A stretch of DNA of 64,000 nucleotides, from the NCBI RefSeq assembly GCF_023913515.1, contig NZ_CP099391.1:2914001-2978000 (forward strand). Reading direction: 5' to 3'. Under the pieces are notes generated by a model. That model had not been told where the DNA came from. It did not search any database and saw only the letters and a list, made by a program, of their open reading frames with translations. Both the position numbers and the translations under genes were made by a program. The DNA comes from Natronococcus sp. CG52. Its GTDB lineage: Archaea; Halobacteriota; Halobacteria; Halobacteriales; Natrialbaceae. Position 1 is the first letter of the stretch. Each line of letters opens with the position of its first letter. Positions 19,013-27,513 of the stretch are shown here, one piece after another.

Positions 19013-19268
19013 CTCTTGCACGCTGCCGAAAAATCGATCTTGGCCGGGCGCGGGCTCGCCACATTATGGCGAGCCCGAAACCCGGGGGAGGGCAGGCTGC
19101 TCACCGAAATCCGCCGCGAGCAGCGTCGGCTGCGAGCGGGCCGACGACCGACCCGAAACGAAGTGGAGGGAAGGGAGGAGTGCTTTTGATCAACCTTTTA
19201 CCGAGGGACGGCGCGCTGTGCGGCAGCTACGCTGCTGTCAGCGCGCAAGACCGCAGAGTAAAAGGTTG
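19013..19268. repeat. gene-free stretch with two large stem-loops
   Basis: A perfect 10-base stem CGGGCTCGCC/GGCGAGCCCG with a 7-base loop spans 19051-19077. A nested structure spans 19191-19268: outer arms CAACCTTTTAC (19191-19201) and GTAAAAGGTTG (19258-19268), middle arms GCGCGCTG (19211-19218) and CAGCGCGC (19239-19246), inner arms GCAGC/GCTGC with a TAC loop. The right outer arm ends four bases before the stop codon of the convergent DUF502 gene, so it may act as a two-way terminator or a structured RNA. Confidence 0.7.
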
Positions 19269-19271
19269 GTG

Positions 19272-20006
19272 TTAGTCGTCGTCTGCGTCCGCCTTCCCTC
19301 TGCCCGTCTCGTTCTCGCCGCCGTCGGTCGTCGCCTCGTCGACGACGTCGATCGAGACCCCCGCGTCCATGCCGCGGTTGCGGTTCGAGTCGCCGAACCC
19401 CGCGCTCAGCACGCGGGTGAGGGCGTCTTCGACGTCCTCCTCGAGTTCGGTGATCCGATCGGACTCGACCTCGATGACGAACCCCGTCGTGATGTTCGGC
19501 GACGTCGGCAAGAAGAGCACCTCGCGGCCGTCCTCGGTCACTTTGCCCGTCTTGAACGCGGTCATCCGGAGCCCGTCCCAGGTCTCGATTTTGACCGGCG
19601 TCTGGAGGGAGTCTTGCTCGCCGAAGGCGGTTTCGGCGGCCATCTTCGACGCGTTGTAGACGACCCGGATCACCGGAACGCGGTTAGCGATGTTGTCGAC
19701 GAGCCGTTCGACCAGCCCGCCGACGGTCGTTCGCATGAGATAGCCCACCGAGAACGTGAGGATGATGAAGACGGTCAGCGCGACGACGACCCGGAGGAAC
19801 TGTGCGATCTCTTCGCGCGTCTGCTGGGCCTGTGGGCCGTCGCCCGAGATGAGCGGCTGGAGGGCCGCCTCGTCGAGGATAAGACCGGGCGTGATCCCGG
19901 CGACGAGTCCGTAGAGCCAGTAGATGACGTAAAGCGTCACGAGGATGGGCCCGAGGACGATCAGCCCACTCGCGAAGTCCCGCTTCCACGAAGCCATGTA
20001 CTCCAA
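19272..20006 (-). CDS. DUF502 family membrane protein
   Basis: The 244-residue protein has two membrane helices (about 12-35 and 82-108) and a soluble domain (about 115-205) with the DUF502 pattern VRVVYNASKMAAE, FPxGxGTS-like FLPTSPNITTGF and an acidic tail. The family is widespread in bacteria and haloarchaea, and its function is unknown. The true start may be the ATG three codons further in (MASWKRDFASG). Confidence 0.8.
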   Translation of the reverse strand: MEYMASWKRDFASGLIVLGPILVTLYVIYWLYGLVAGITPGLILDEAALQPLISGDGPQAQQTREEIAQFLRVVVALTVFIILTFSVGYLMRTTVGGLVERLVDNIANRVPVIRVVYNASKMAAETAFGEQDSLQTPVKIETWDGLRMTAFKTGKVTEDGREVLFLPTSPNITTGFVIEVESDRITELEEDVEDALTRVLSAGFGDSNRNRGMDAGVSIDVVDEATTDGGENETGRGKADADDD

Positions 20007-20036
20007 CTCACACTAGGGGCTAATGAGCCCTTTCCT

Positions 20037-20873
20037 TTAGCGACCGATAATCGCCCGAATCGCAAACCAGAGGTTCTCCTTGCGCTCCATCGCGCGCCGG
20101 TAGAAGTACGACTTCCAGCGGCCGCCGTAGGGGACGTACTGCCAGACCTCGTACTCCTCGGCGAGTTCGTACTGCGCGTCGTCGCGCACGCCCATGAGCA
20201 TCTGAATCTCGAAGTCGGTTCCGTACTCCTCGTGGAGGTCGATCGCGCGGTCGATCATCGCCGGATCGTGGCTGCCGACCGCGACGCCGTCCTCGAAGTG
20301 CTCGAAGGCGTACTCGAGTAGCGCCTCGTACTCCCGGTTGACGCTCTCCTTGTCCCTGTACGCGAGTTCGGCCGGTTCGTCGTACGCGCCCTTGACGAAC
20401 CGGACCTTCCCGGGGACGTCGGCGAGCCGTTTGACGTCCTCGCGGGTGCGTTTGAGGTTCGCCTGGACGCAGACGCCGACCCCTCCATCGTGTTCCCGTG
20501 CGAGGTCCTCGAAGGCGTCGAGCGTCGCGTCGGTCGTCGTGTGGTCTTCCATGTCGATCCAGACGAAGACGCCGTGGTCGGCGGCCGTGTCGACGATCTC
20601 GGTGAGTTCCTCCCGGAAGACGTCCTCGCCCAGGTCGAGACCGATCTGGGAGGGTTTGACGGAAACACAGGCCTCGAGATTCGAGCGGGCGATGTCTTCG
20701 ACGAGTTCCCGGTACTCCACGGCGTCGGCGTGTGCCGGCTCGCGGTCGTCGTAGTGCTCGCCGAGCAGGTTCACGATCGCCTTGACGTTGCGGTCGTTCA
20801 GCTGCCGAACGTGCTCGAGCGCTTCCGCCGGCTCCTCTCCCGCGACGAACCGGCTCGCGATTGGCAGAATCAT
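20037..20873 (-). CDS. proline dehydrogenase
   Basis: This 278-residue FAD enzyme oxidises L-proline to 1-pyrroline-5-carboxylate and passes electrons to the respiratory chain. The C-terminal signature YVPYGGRWKSYFYRR (about 250-264) and the barrel motif VSVKPSQIG (about 70-78) are clear. Length matches the short monofunctional ProDH. A TATA box CTTATAAG at 20895-20902 on the minus strand gives a near-leaderless transcript. No pyrroline-carboxylate dehydrogenase is adjacent. Confidence 0.9.
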   Translation of the reverse strand: MILPIASRFVAGEEPAEALEHVRQLNDRNVKAIVNLLGEHYDDREPAHADAVEYRELVEDIARSNLEACVSVKPSQIGLDLGEDVFREELTEIVDTAADHGVFVWIDMEDHTTTDATLDAFEDLAREHDGGVGVCVQANLKRTREDVKRLADVPGKVRFVKGAYDEPAELAYRDKESVNREYEALLEYAFEHFEDGVAVGSHDPAMIDRAIDLHEEYGTDFEIQMLMGVRDDAQYELAEEYEVWQYVPYGGRWKSYFYRRAMERKENLWFAIRAIIGR

Positions 20874-20993
20874 ACCTGAATGATATGTTTCCCTCTTATA
20901 AGGATGTGGTGCTCTTCGCCGCCGGATACCGGACGCTTATTCGACGACCGCGAACCACCGCAGGTTAAGACACGCCAGTTCGTCCCGCCGAAC

Positions 20994-21539
20994 ATGGCAG
21001 TACTCGAGACGATCGTCGTCGCCTTCTGGGCGATGTTGCCCGCCTACGTCCCCAACAACGCCGCGGTGCTCGCCGGGGGCGGCCGACCGATCGACGCCGG
21101 CCGGACGTGGGGAGAGAAGCGAGTACTCGGCGACGGGAAGACCTGGCGCGGAACGGCGATGGGAATCCTCGCCGGCGTCGCGCTCGCGGGCGTTCTGAAC
21201 CTCGTCGCGAGCGACGTGAGCGCGGCGCTCGGGTTCGAGGTCCCGACGTTCGTCACCCCAGCGGCGCTCGGGCTCGCGGGCGGAGCGATGCTCGGCGACA
21301 TCCTGGCCTCGTTCCTCAAACGCCGGACCGGTCGCCGGCGCGGTGCGATGTTCCCGGGCCTCGACCAGCTCGACTTCGTCGTCGTTTCGCTCCCGTTAAC
21401 GGCGCTGCTCGCGACCGAGTGGTTCTTCGAGGTCTTCACGTGGGGCGTCGTCGCCGTCGTCGTCGTCCTCACGCCGATCCTCCACGTGACCACCAACGTG
21501 ATCGCCTACAAGCTCGAACTGAAGAACGAGCCCTGGTAA
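20994..21539 (+). CDS. carS: CDP-archaeol synthase
   Basis: This 181-residue membrane enzyme activates digeranylgeranylglyceryl phosphate with CTP to form CDP-archaeol in archaeal polar lipid synthesis. The signature LPAYVPNNAAVLAGGG (about 14-29) followed by RVLGDGKTWRGT (about 43-54) is diagnostic. Four to five membrane helices follow. The ATG at 20994 (MAVLETIVVAFW) is chosen as the conserved N-terminus; upstream in-frame codons would extend into the proline dehydrogenase promoter. Confidence 0.93.
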   Translation: MAVLETIVVAFWAMLPAYVPNNAAVLAGGGRPIDAGRTWGEKRVLGDGKTWRGTAMGILAGVALAGVLNLVASDVSAALGFEVPTFVTPAALGLAGGAMLGDILASFLKRRTGRRRGAMFPGLDQLDFVVVSLPLTALLATEWFFEVFTWGVVAVVVVLTPILHVTTNVIAYKLELKNEPW

Positions 21540-21839
21540 TCGATGGCACTCGGGACGGCAACTGTTCGTCCGGAACGGTCCCCTCGTCGGTCTCGAATCT
21601 CGTCGTACTCGTTGAGCGGCCCTCGAGATGATTCTCCATCGCGGTCGACGGTTGCCCGACCCAGAACGGCAGTCGCGAGCCGATCTCGTGGCGACCGACA
21701 TCGACCGCTACAGACACGGTTATCGTGTATTCCGCACTCGGTATCCGGTCTCGGCGCTGCTCCCGGATTCAGTTTCTGTGTACGTCCTATATGATTACTG
21801 TGAATAAACTATTTATCACTGTTTCACCTGGCCTTACGT
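21540..21839. promoter_or_regulatory. intergenic stretch with inverted repeat over the aminotransferase TATA box
   Basis: No gene is seen in the first 250 bases. At 21800-21819 an inverted repeat GTGAATAAA-CTA-TTTATCAC (8 paired bases, one bulged A) covers the TATA-like element CTATTTATC. That element is centred 27 bases before the ATG at 21840, so a regulator bound here would block transcription. Confidence 0.6.
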
Positions 21840-23255
21840 ATGACGGCAGGCCCACCCATCGAGGAGTTACACTACGAGGAGGCACCGAGCGTCGACACCG
21901 TTCCCGGTCCGCGGTCGCGGGAACTGCTCGAGAAGCAACGCGAGATCGACAGCAGTGCGGTCGCGTACCCCGAGGATATTCCGGTCGCGTTCGAGGAGGG
22001 ATCGGGTGCAACGGTCCGCGACGTCGACGGGAACACCTACATCGACATGTTCGCCGGCATCGGCGTGCTCAACGTCGGTCACGCGAACCCGTACGTCCTC
22101 GAGGCCGTCCACGAGCAGGCCGATAAGCTCGTCCACACGGTCGACTTCCCGACGGAGGCCCGACTCGAGCTGATCGAGAAGCTCGACGAGATCGCACCCG
22201 CGGGTCTGCAGGGGAACCAGAAGGTCGTCTTCGGCGGTCCCACCGGCAGCGACGCGGTCGAGGCTTCGATCAAGCTCGCCAAGTACAACACCGGCGGCGA
22301 CGGCCTGATCGCGTTCCGCGGGGCCTACCACGGCGCGACGACCGGCGCGATGAGCCTCACCGGTAACAAGAGCTTCAAGGAACGCTACTCGCCGTTGCTT
22401 TCGGACGTCGTCCACGCCCCCTATCCGGACCCGTTCCGACAGGGGAAGGCACCCCAGGAGGCGGTCGATCACGCGCTCGAGGAGGTCCGGGCGATCGTCG
22501 AGGATCCGTACGGCGGCCTCGCGAACCCGGCCGGCATCTTCGTCGAGCCGATCCAGGGCGAGGGCGGCGTCATTACGCCGCCGGAGGGCTTCCTGCAGGG
22601 ACTGCGCGACATCGCCGACGACAACGATATCGTCCTCGTCTTCGACGAGATCCAGAGCGGCCTCGGCCGCACCGGCGAGTGGTGGGCCAACGACTGGGAG
22701 GGCGTCACGCCGGACGTGATGACCTCGGCGAAGGCGCTGGGCGGCGTCGGCTTCCCGCTGTCGGCGACGATCTACCACGAGGACCTCGATACGTGGGGCT
22801 CGGGCGACCACGCCGGCACCTACCGCGGCCACGTCGTCGCGATGCGGGCCGGAACCCGCGCGATCGAGTACATCCAGGAACACGATCTGCTGGCACACGC
22901 CCGCGAACTCGGGTCGTCCATCCGCGACCGCCTTCGCGAGGTCGCCGACGGGAACGACCGCATCGGCGAGGTCCGCGGACGGGGACTGTTCATCGGCGCC
23001 GAGTTCGTCGACGCCGACGGCGCTCCGGACGGCGACTTCGTCGACGCCGACGGCGCTCCGGACGGCGACTTCGTCGACGCCGTGCAGCAGTACTGTTTCG
23101 AACACGGCGTGCTCGTCTGGACGGCCGGCCGACACGGCAACGTCCTCCGACTCCTGCCGCCGCTCGTGCTCACCGAGGACCTCGCGGAGACGGCGCTCGA
23201 CGTCGTCGCCGACGGGATCGAGCACGTGACGGCCGAGACCCAACAGACCGCCTGA
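21840..23255 (+). CDS. class III aminotransferase, diaminobutyrate type (DoeD candidate)
   Basis: The 471-residue PLP enzyme has Lys298 ([12 protein letters not shown]) as its Schiff-base residue and [13 protein letters not shown] before it. The substrate-side motif reads [16 protein letters not shown], as in 2,4-diaminobutyrate transaminases (EctB, Dat, DoeD), rather than the NSGAEAVE of GABA/ornithine enzymes. The likely reaction is amino transfer from diaminobutyrate to 2-oxoglutarate. Residues 389-410 are a perfect two-copy repeat of an 11-residue unit. RidA follows after 16 bases. A GABA- or ornithine-like substrate remains possible. Confidence 0.8.
   Translation: MTAGPPIEELHYEEAPSVDTVPGPRSRELLEKQREIDSSAVAYPEDIPVAFEEGSGATVRDVDGNTYIDMFAGIGVLNVGHANPYVLEAVHEQADKLVHTVDFPTEARLELIEKLDEIAPAGLQGNQKVVFGGPTGSDAVEASIKLAKYNTGGDGLIAFRGAYHGATTGAMSLTGNKSFKERYSPLLSDVVHAPYPDPFRQGKAPQEAVDHALEEVRAIVEDPYGGLANPAGIFVEPIQGEGGVITPPEGFLQGLRDIADDNDIVLVFDEIQSGLGRTGEWWANDWEGVTPDVMTSAKALGGVGFPLSATIYHEDLDTWGSGDHAGTYRGHVVAMRAGTRAIEYIQEHDLLAHARELGSSIRDRLREVADGNDRIGEVRGRGLFIGAEFVDADGAPDGDFVDADGAPDGDFVDAVQQYCFEHGVLVWTAGRHGNVLRLLPPLVLTEDLAETALDVVADGIEHVTAETQQTA
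23004..23082 (+). repeat. 33-base tandem duplication inside the aminotransferase gene
   Basis: Two identical 33-base units lie at 23004-23036 and 23037-23069, and the first 13 bases of a third copy follow (23070-23082). Each encodes [11 protein letters not shown]. The frame is kept. Identity at every base suggests a very recent duplication, or a collapse/expansion in assembly. Confidence 0.95.
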
Positions 23256-23271
23256 ACACCGCGACTCGACT

Positions 23272-23661
23272 ATGTCCGACAAAACACCGATCAGCACCGA
23301 CGGCGCACCGAGCAGCGACAACCCCTACTCCCAGGGCGTCCGCGCCGGGGAGACCCTCTACGTCTCCGGCTACGGCCCGGTCGACCCCGAGAGCGGCGAG
23401 ACTGTCAACGGTGACATCCAGGACCGGACCGAACGCGTCCTCGAGAACATCGCCGCGGTCGTCGAGGAGGCCGGCGGCGACGGCCTCGCGGACGTCGTGA
23501 AGGTCACCGTCTACCTCACCGACCTCGAGGATTACGAGCGGGTCAACGAGGCCTACGGCGCGCAGTTCGGCGACGAACCGCCGGCCAGGGTCTGCGTCGA
23601 GGTCTCGCGGCTGCCCGAGGACGTCCGCGTCGAGATGGACGCCACCGCGTATCTCGGATAG
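23272..23661 (+). CDS. RidA family enamine/imine deaminase
   Basis: The 129-residue protein is of the YjgF/YER057c/UK114 fold. The catalytic arginine is R106 in PPARVCVEVSRLP, and GYGPVDPESG near 33-42 matches the family's N-terminal loop. RidA hydrolyses reactive 2-aminoacrylate and related imines released by PLP enzymes. It sits 16 bases after the diaminobutyrate-type aminotransferase, and a threonine dehydratase lies further along, so protection against imine by-products is a sensible role. Confidence 0.9.
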   Translation: MSDKTPISTDGAPSSDNPYSQGVRAGETLYVSGYGPVDPESGETVNGDIQDRTERVLENIAAVVEEAGGDGLADVVKVTVYLTDLEDYERVNEAYGAQFGDEPPARVCVEVSRLPEDVRVEMDATAYLG

Positions 23662-23702
23662 AGAGACGAATTCGGGCTCGAACTCACCTACCCGTTTTCG
23701 CA

Positions 23703-24715
23703 CTATCGAATCCAGTTTCCGTACGACTTGAACTCGGCGAGTTGCGACGCCGTCGCGTCTCCGTCGGTAAACGTCACCTGCCGGTAGGTCGGCGTCCCGA
23801 GTTCCTCATCGGAGTCGATAGAGAGCCAGTAGACCGGTCGGTCGGCACTGTGACTCGAGAGGAGCGATCGAAGCGCCGCGATCGTCTCGTCGTCGAGTTG
23901 ATAGAGGACGTGTGTGCTGAACACGACGAGTGCGGCGTCGTCCGGCGCCTCCGAGAGTAGGTGGGGGAGCCGCTCGAGCACGTCGCCTTCGATTAGCGTC
24001 GGTCGATTCTGTCGAGCGACCTCGAGCGCGGCCTCGAGCCGTTCGTGACGACGGGTCCGTCCGGGGGAATCAACGCGTGGAGCCACCGCGCGTCCGCCTC
24101 GTCAGTTACGTCGAGCGGATTCAGGTCGATACCGCGCCGATACGCGACCGACGGGAGTTCTCGAGGGAGCGGCGGCCGGCGGTCGCTGCGCACCGCCGTC
24201 TCGATCGCGACGGGAGAATCCTCCTCGCCGAACCGCCCGATTCCCTCGAACTCGTACCGGTACCGATCCCAGTTGAGGTTGAGCCCCGCGCTCGTGCCGA
24301 TCTCGATCTGCGCCACGGCGTCCGTCTTCGCGGTTCTGGCGACGCGCTCGAAGGCCGGAAGGAGGACGGCCGAACGGCCGACGTCGTTCGTCTGACAGCG
24401 GCGAGTCGCGATCACGGACCGCAACTGCGCTTCGTTCGCCAGACAGAAGTCCCGAAAGTGCGGGACGGGGTCTTCGTCGGGGACGTCTCCGTTACAGGTT
24501 GGATAGAACCGCTCGAGTGGATGCTCTCGTCCCTTCAGGAGGAGCGACTGCACCGCAGCGAGCAGGAGTTGGGGTTCGGTTTGTTCCGTTGACGCTTCGA
24601 CGGCGATATCACGTATCCGAGGGTCGTCGGCCGCAGCGTGGGCCACTGCTGCGTACAACGGGGACTGATCCTCGACCCAGCTTGCGTATCTCGCGAACGT
24701 CTCGGCGATATCCAT
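23703..24715 (-). pseudogene. DUF2332 family protein, frameshifted
   Basis: The frame beginning at ATG 24715 (MDIAETFARYASW) runs to ...DARWLHALIPPDG and then loses similarity. The expected continuation (GRTRRHERLEAALEVARQNRP... to GNWIR) is in another frame ending at 23703. The break sits at a run of five G (24063-24067, + strand); one extra base there restores a single frame of about 338 residues, the usual length for DUF2332. It is either a real inactivating mutation or a homopolymer sequencing error. The family has a Rossmann-like fold and unknown function. Confidence 0.8.
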
Positions 24716-24902
24716 AGACCGATTTCTCACTCCGCTGTCATAAAACTCGCAGCACACTCATCGGTGACGAACGGTGAGCGGCCGGTCCGCTGCCTGTTAC
24801 TGGAGTTCGTCGACTGCTCTCCGGCGTGAACAGTTCTCGTGTTTGAACCGAATACGATTATTGATTATCGTTAAGTGCAGCCACTCCCTACTGCCGCAGA
24901 CG

Positions 24903-26183
24903 ATGGTGCACGACGTTCGAAACAGGCTTTCCGAGATACGGCGCGATCTCCATCGCCACCCGGAACCGGGGTGGCGGGAGTTCCGGACGACCGCCCGCGT
25001 CGTCGAGGAACTCGAGCGGATCGGCGTCGACGAGATCGCCGTCGGCCGGGAGGCGCTCGAGACCGACGCGCGGATGGCCGTTCCCGAGGAAAGCGAACTC
25101 GAGTCCTGGCTCGAGCGGGCCCGCGAGGCCGGAGTTCGATCGGATATCCTGGAGCGCACTGCGGAGGGTCACACCGGCGCGGTCGCCGTCCTCGAGCAGG
25201 GGGAGGGGCCGTCGGTCGGTCTTCGGGTGGATCTCGACGGGATCTCGCTGCGGGAGTCCGACGAGGCGGGCCACCGGCCGGCGGACGAGGGCTTTCGCTC
25301 CGAACACGAGGGGTACATGCACGCCTGCGGCCACGACGCCCACGCGACGATCGGGTTGGGGGTCCTCGAGGCGGTGAAGGGCAGCGACTTTTCGGGGACG
25401 TTCAAGGTGTTCTTCCAGCCGGCGGAGGAAATTTCCGGCGGCGGGAAGGCGATGACCGAAGGCGGCTACCTCGACGACGTCGACTCCCTGTTCGCGCTTC
25501 ACATCGGGTTGAACCACCCGTCGGGAACGATCGTTGCTGGGGTCGAGAAACCGCTCGCGATGGCGCACGTGACGGCCACCTTCGAGGGGGCGAGCGCACA
25601 CGCCGGGAAGGCGCCCAACGAGGGGGCGAACGCGATGCAGGCGATGACGTCGGCGGTCCAGAACGCCTACGCGATCCCGCGCCACAGCGACGGGATGACC
25701 CGCGTGAACTTCGGTCGCGTCGAGGGCGGAACCGCGAGCAACGTCATCGCCGAGGAGATCACCGTCGAGGGCGAGGTTCGGGGCGAGACGACGGCGCTGA
25801 TGGAGTACACGCGAACGGAACTCGAGCGCGTCATGTACGCCGCGGCGGAGATGCACGACTGCGACGTGACGCTCCGGACGATCAGCGAGTCGCCGCGGAC
25901 GGACAGCGATCCCGCACTCCGCGAACTCGTCGGCGACGTCGCGAAGGGGAACCGACGCATCGAGACGGTCGTTCCCACCGAGGAACTCGGCGTGAGCGAG
26001 GACGCGACGTACCTGATGCAACGCGTCCAGCGGGGTGGCGGACTCGCGACGTACGTCGTTCTGGGAACGGATCACCCGACGAATCACCACACGCCGACGT
26101 TCGACGTCGACGAGGACAGCCTCGAGACCGGCGTCGACGTCCTCGCCGAGAGCGTGATCGAACTCTCCGCTCGCGGATCGTAG
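24903..26183 (+). CDS. M20 family amidohydrolase (AbgA-like)
   Basis: The 426-residue metallohydrolase has metal-ligand motif HACGHDAH (C142, H144) and the catalytic glutamates QPAEE near 175-179. The inserted dimerisation domain contains GxSAHAGKAPNEGANA near 225-240, and the last His ligand is in NHHTPTFDVDED. The closest named relatives are aminobenzoyl-glutamate and indole-acetyl-amino acid hydrolases, which cleave N-acyl amino acids. It lies in the ectoine-like island and is paralogous to the gene ending at 32524. The ATG at 24903 fits a TATA-like ATTATTGATTAT at about 24858-24869. Confidence 0.87.
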   Translation: MVHDVRNRLSEIRRDLHRHPEPGWREFRTTARVVEELERIGVDEIAVGREALETDARMAVPEESELESWLERAREAGVRSDILERTAEGHTGAVAVLEQGEGPSVGLRVDLDGISLRESDEAGHRPADEGFRSEHEGYMHACGHDAHATIGLGVLEAVKGSDFSGTFKVFFQPAEEISGGGKAMTEGGYLDDVDSLFALHIGLNHPSGTIVAGVEKPLAMAHVTATFEGASAHAGKAPNEGANAMQAMTSAVQNAYAIPRHSDGMTRVNFGRVEGGTASNVIAEEITVEGEVRGETTALMEYTRTELERVMYAAAEMHDCDVTLRTISESPRTDSDPALRELVGDVAKGNRRIETVVPTEELGVSEDATYLMQRVQRGGGLATYVVLGTDHPTNHHTPTFDVDEDSLETGVDVLAESVIELSARGS

Positions 26184-26456
26184 CGACGATCCGGACCGGG
26201 ACGAGTGAGCGTGCGGTCGGCAATCGACCCGCCTCGCGTCCGGTGACCGCTCCGCTCGTCGGTACACGAAAACCGTATCACGAAGCTGATTCCCCGACGG
26301 AAATCGCGTTCCTAACTGGCACCGATCTGTCACTCTCCGAACGGCGGAAGAGATCGTTTCGACCGATATCGGGATGGAGCGAGTCGAAAAGTGTGCGGAT
26401 AGAATCACGTTTGCCGGATCAGAAGGGTTAATTCGGGCCGTAACCGTGTTTTGTGT

Positions 26457-27104
26457 ATGAGTCAGGACGACGTGCCGGAGTCACTACAGACCGCAGCGGA
26501 CTCCGATCGGCCACGTGGGATCCTCACGCCCTCCGATCGCGACTTCTTACTCGGTCGGAAGACCGATTACACTGACCACTCGAAAAAACAGAAGCGAAAC
26601 CGGATTCGACGCCGGGTCAGAAACGCGATTCTCGACTTCAGTATCCTCTTCGAGTACATGGAGGAACGGGATCGGAACACGGTCTTCGACCCCGACGACG
26701 AGGACCGGGACGACTACACGCAGGGGATCACGGACACGCTCGCCTTCCTCCACCTCGGAACGATGGGCTACTACACGCCGTTCAAGGATATGCTCTCCGA
26801 GGGCGTCGGCAAGGCCGAACAGCGACTCGCCGGTTCGAACTACCGGATGGTCAACGTCGAGTTCAACGTCGATCCCGTCGGGCAGATCGACGTCGACGAG
26901 GTCGTCGAGAAACTCGAGAACGAGGAGTTCGCCCAGCTTACCGACGAGGAACTCCGGGCGTTCGTCCGGCTGTTGACGATGTCCGACGACTTCTCGCCGG
27001 AGGCGACCCGCGAGGAGATCAAAGACCGCGTCGACGAGTACGCGAAACGGGTCAACGAGAGCGCCGAGACCCGCGAGCAGAAACTCGAGGAGCTGACGAA
27101 CTGA
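26457..27104 (+). CDS. conserved haloarchaeal protein, unknown function
   Basis: The 215-residue soluble protein is highly charged and mostly helical. It contains RGILTPSDRDFLLG (about 20-33), a motif met in several haloarchaeal hypothetical proteins, a basic stretch KKQKRNRIRRRVRNAI (about 42-57), and an acidic C-terminal coiled-coil-like region (about 175-215). The basic segment could contact nucleic acid. A TTG codon two codons upstream is rejected in favour of ATG at 26457. Confidence 0.7.
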   Translation: MSQDDVPESLQTAADSDRPRGILTPSDRDFLLGRKTDYTDHSKKQKRNRIRRRVRNAILDFSILFEYMEERDRNTVFDPDDEDRDDYTQGITDTLAFLHLGTMGYYTPFKDMLSEGVGKAEQRLAGSNYRMVNVEFNVDPVGQIDVDEVVEKLENEEFAQLTDEELRAFVRLLTMSDDFSPEATREEIKDRVDEYAKRVNESAETREQKLEELTN

Positions 27105-27505
27105 GACGCCCGCAACCCGACTCCGGCACCGTCGAGAAACGAAGTCGGGGTGCCGCGATCGGTTCGAAGCGACAGTGTACGCTAGCGAGCGCTCTCGGCC
27201 GTACGCGCTTGCGGACCGAACGATGTGGTGTCCACGGGACGCGCTCGCCGTGAACGCTCTTTTTCTGCGTTCTATGGCTCTCAATAGCGGTTGTGAGGCC
27301 GGATAAGATCGGGTTCGGCTGATTTCGAGACGGGGTACGAGACGATCTTGATAAACGCAATTTGTATATACCAGATACGAAAAGGAAATGCTTAATATGT
27401 AGAGTAGCAACCGGATTGGTATGCTATCGCTCAGCATAGCGAGTGTTCGGTGGAAGGGGGGACAGAAACCGTTCAGCAGTCGCTCGATTACGGGGGTGAC
27501 TGGGG
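27105..27505 (+). promoter_or_regulatory. BCCT transporter upstream region with small upstream ORF
   Basis: The first 250 bases show no gene. AT-rich elements GTATATAC (27364-27371) and CTTAATATG (27391-27399) follow. The second lies 27 bases before an ATG at 27421 that opens a 30-codon frame ending at 27513, overlapping the transporter ATG (27506) by eight bases. The small frame starts MLSLSIASVRW and is in a different frame from the transporter. It would be translated from a leaderless mRNA and coupled to the transporter start. Confidence 0.5.
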
Positions 27506-27513
27506 ATGAGTGA
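27421..27513 (+). CDS. possible 30-residue upstream peptide of the BCCT gene
   Basis: The frame runs from ATG 27421 to TGA 27511-27513. The peptide begins MLSLSIASVRWKGGQK and is basic in its middle. No similarity is known to me. Support is positional only: a TATA-like element 27 bases upstream and an overlap with the transporter start. It may be chance. Confidence 0.3.
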   Translation: MLSLSIASVRWKGGQKPFSSRSITGVTGDE

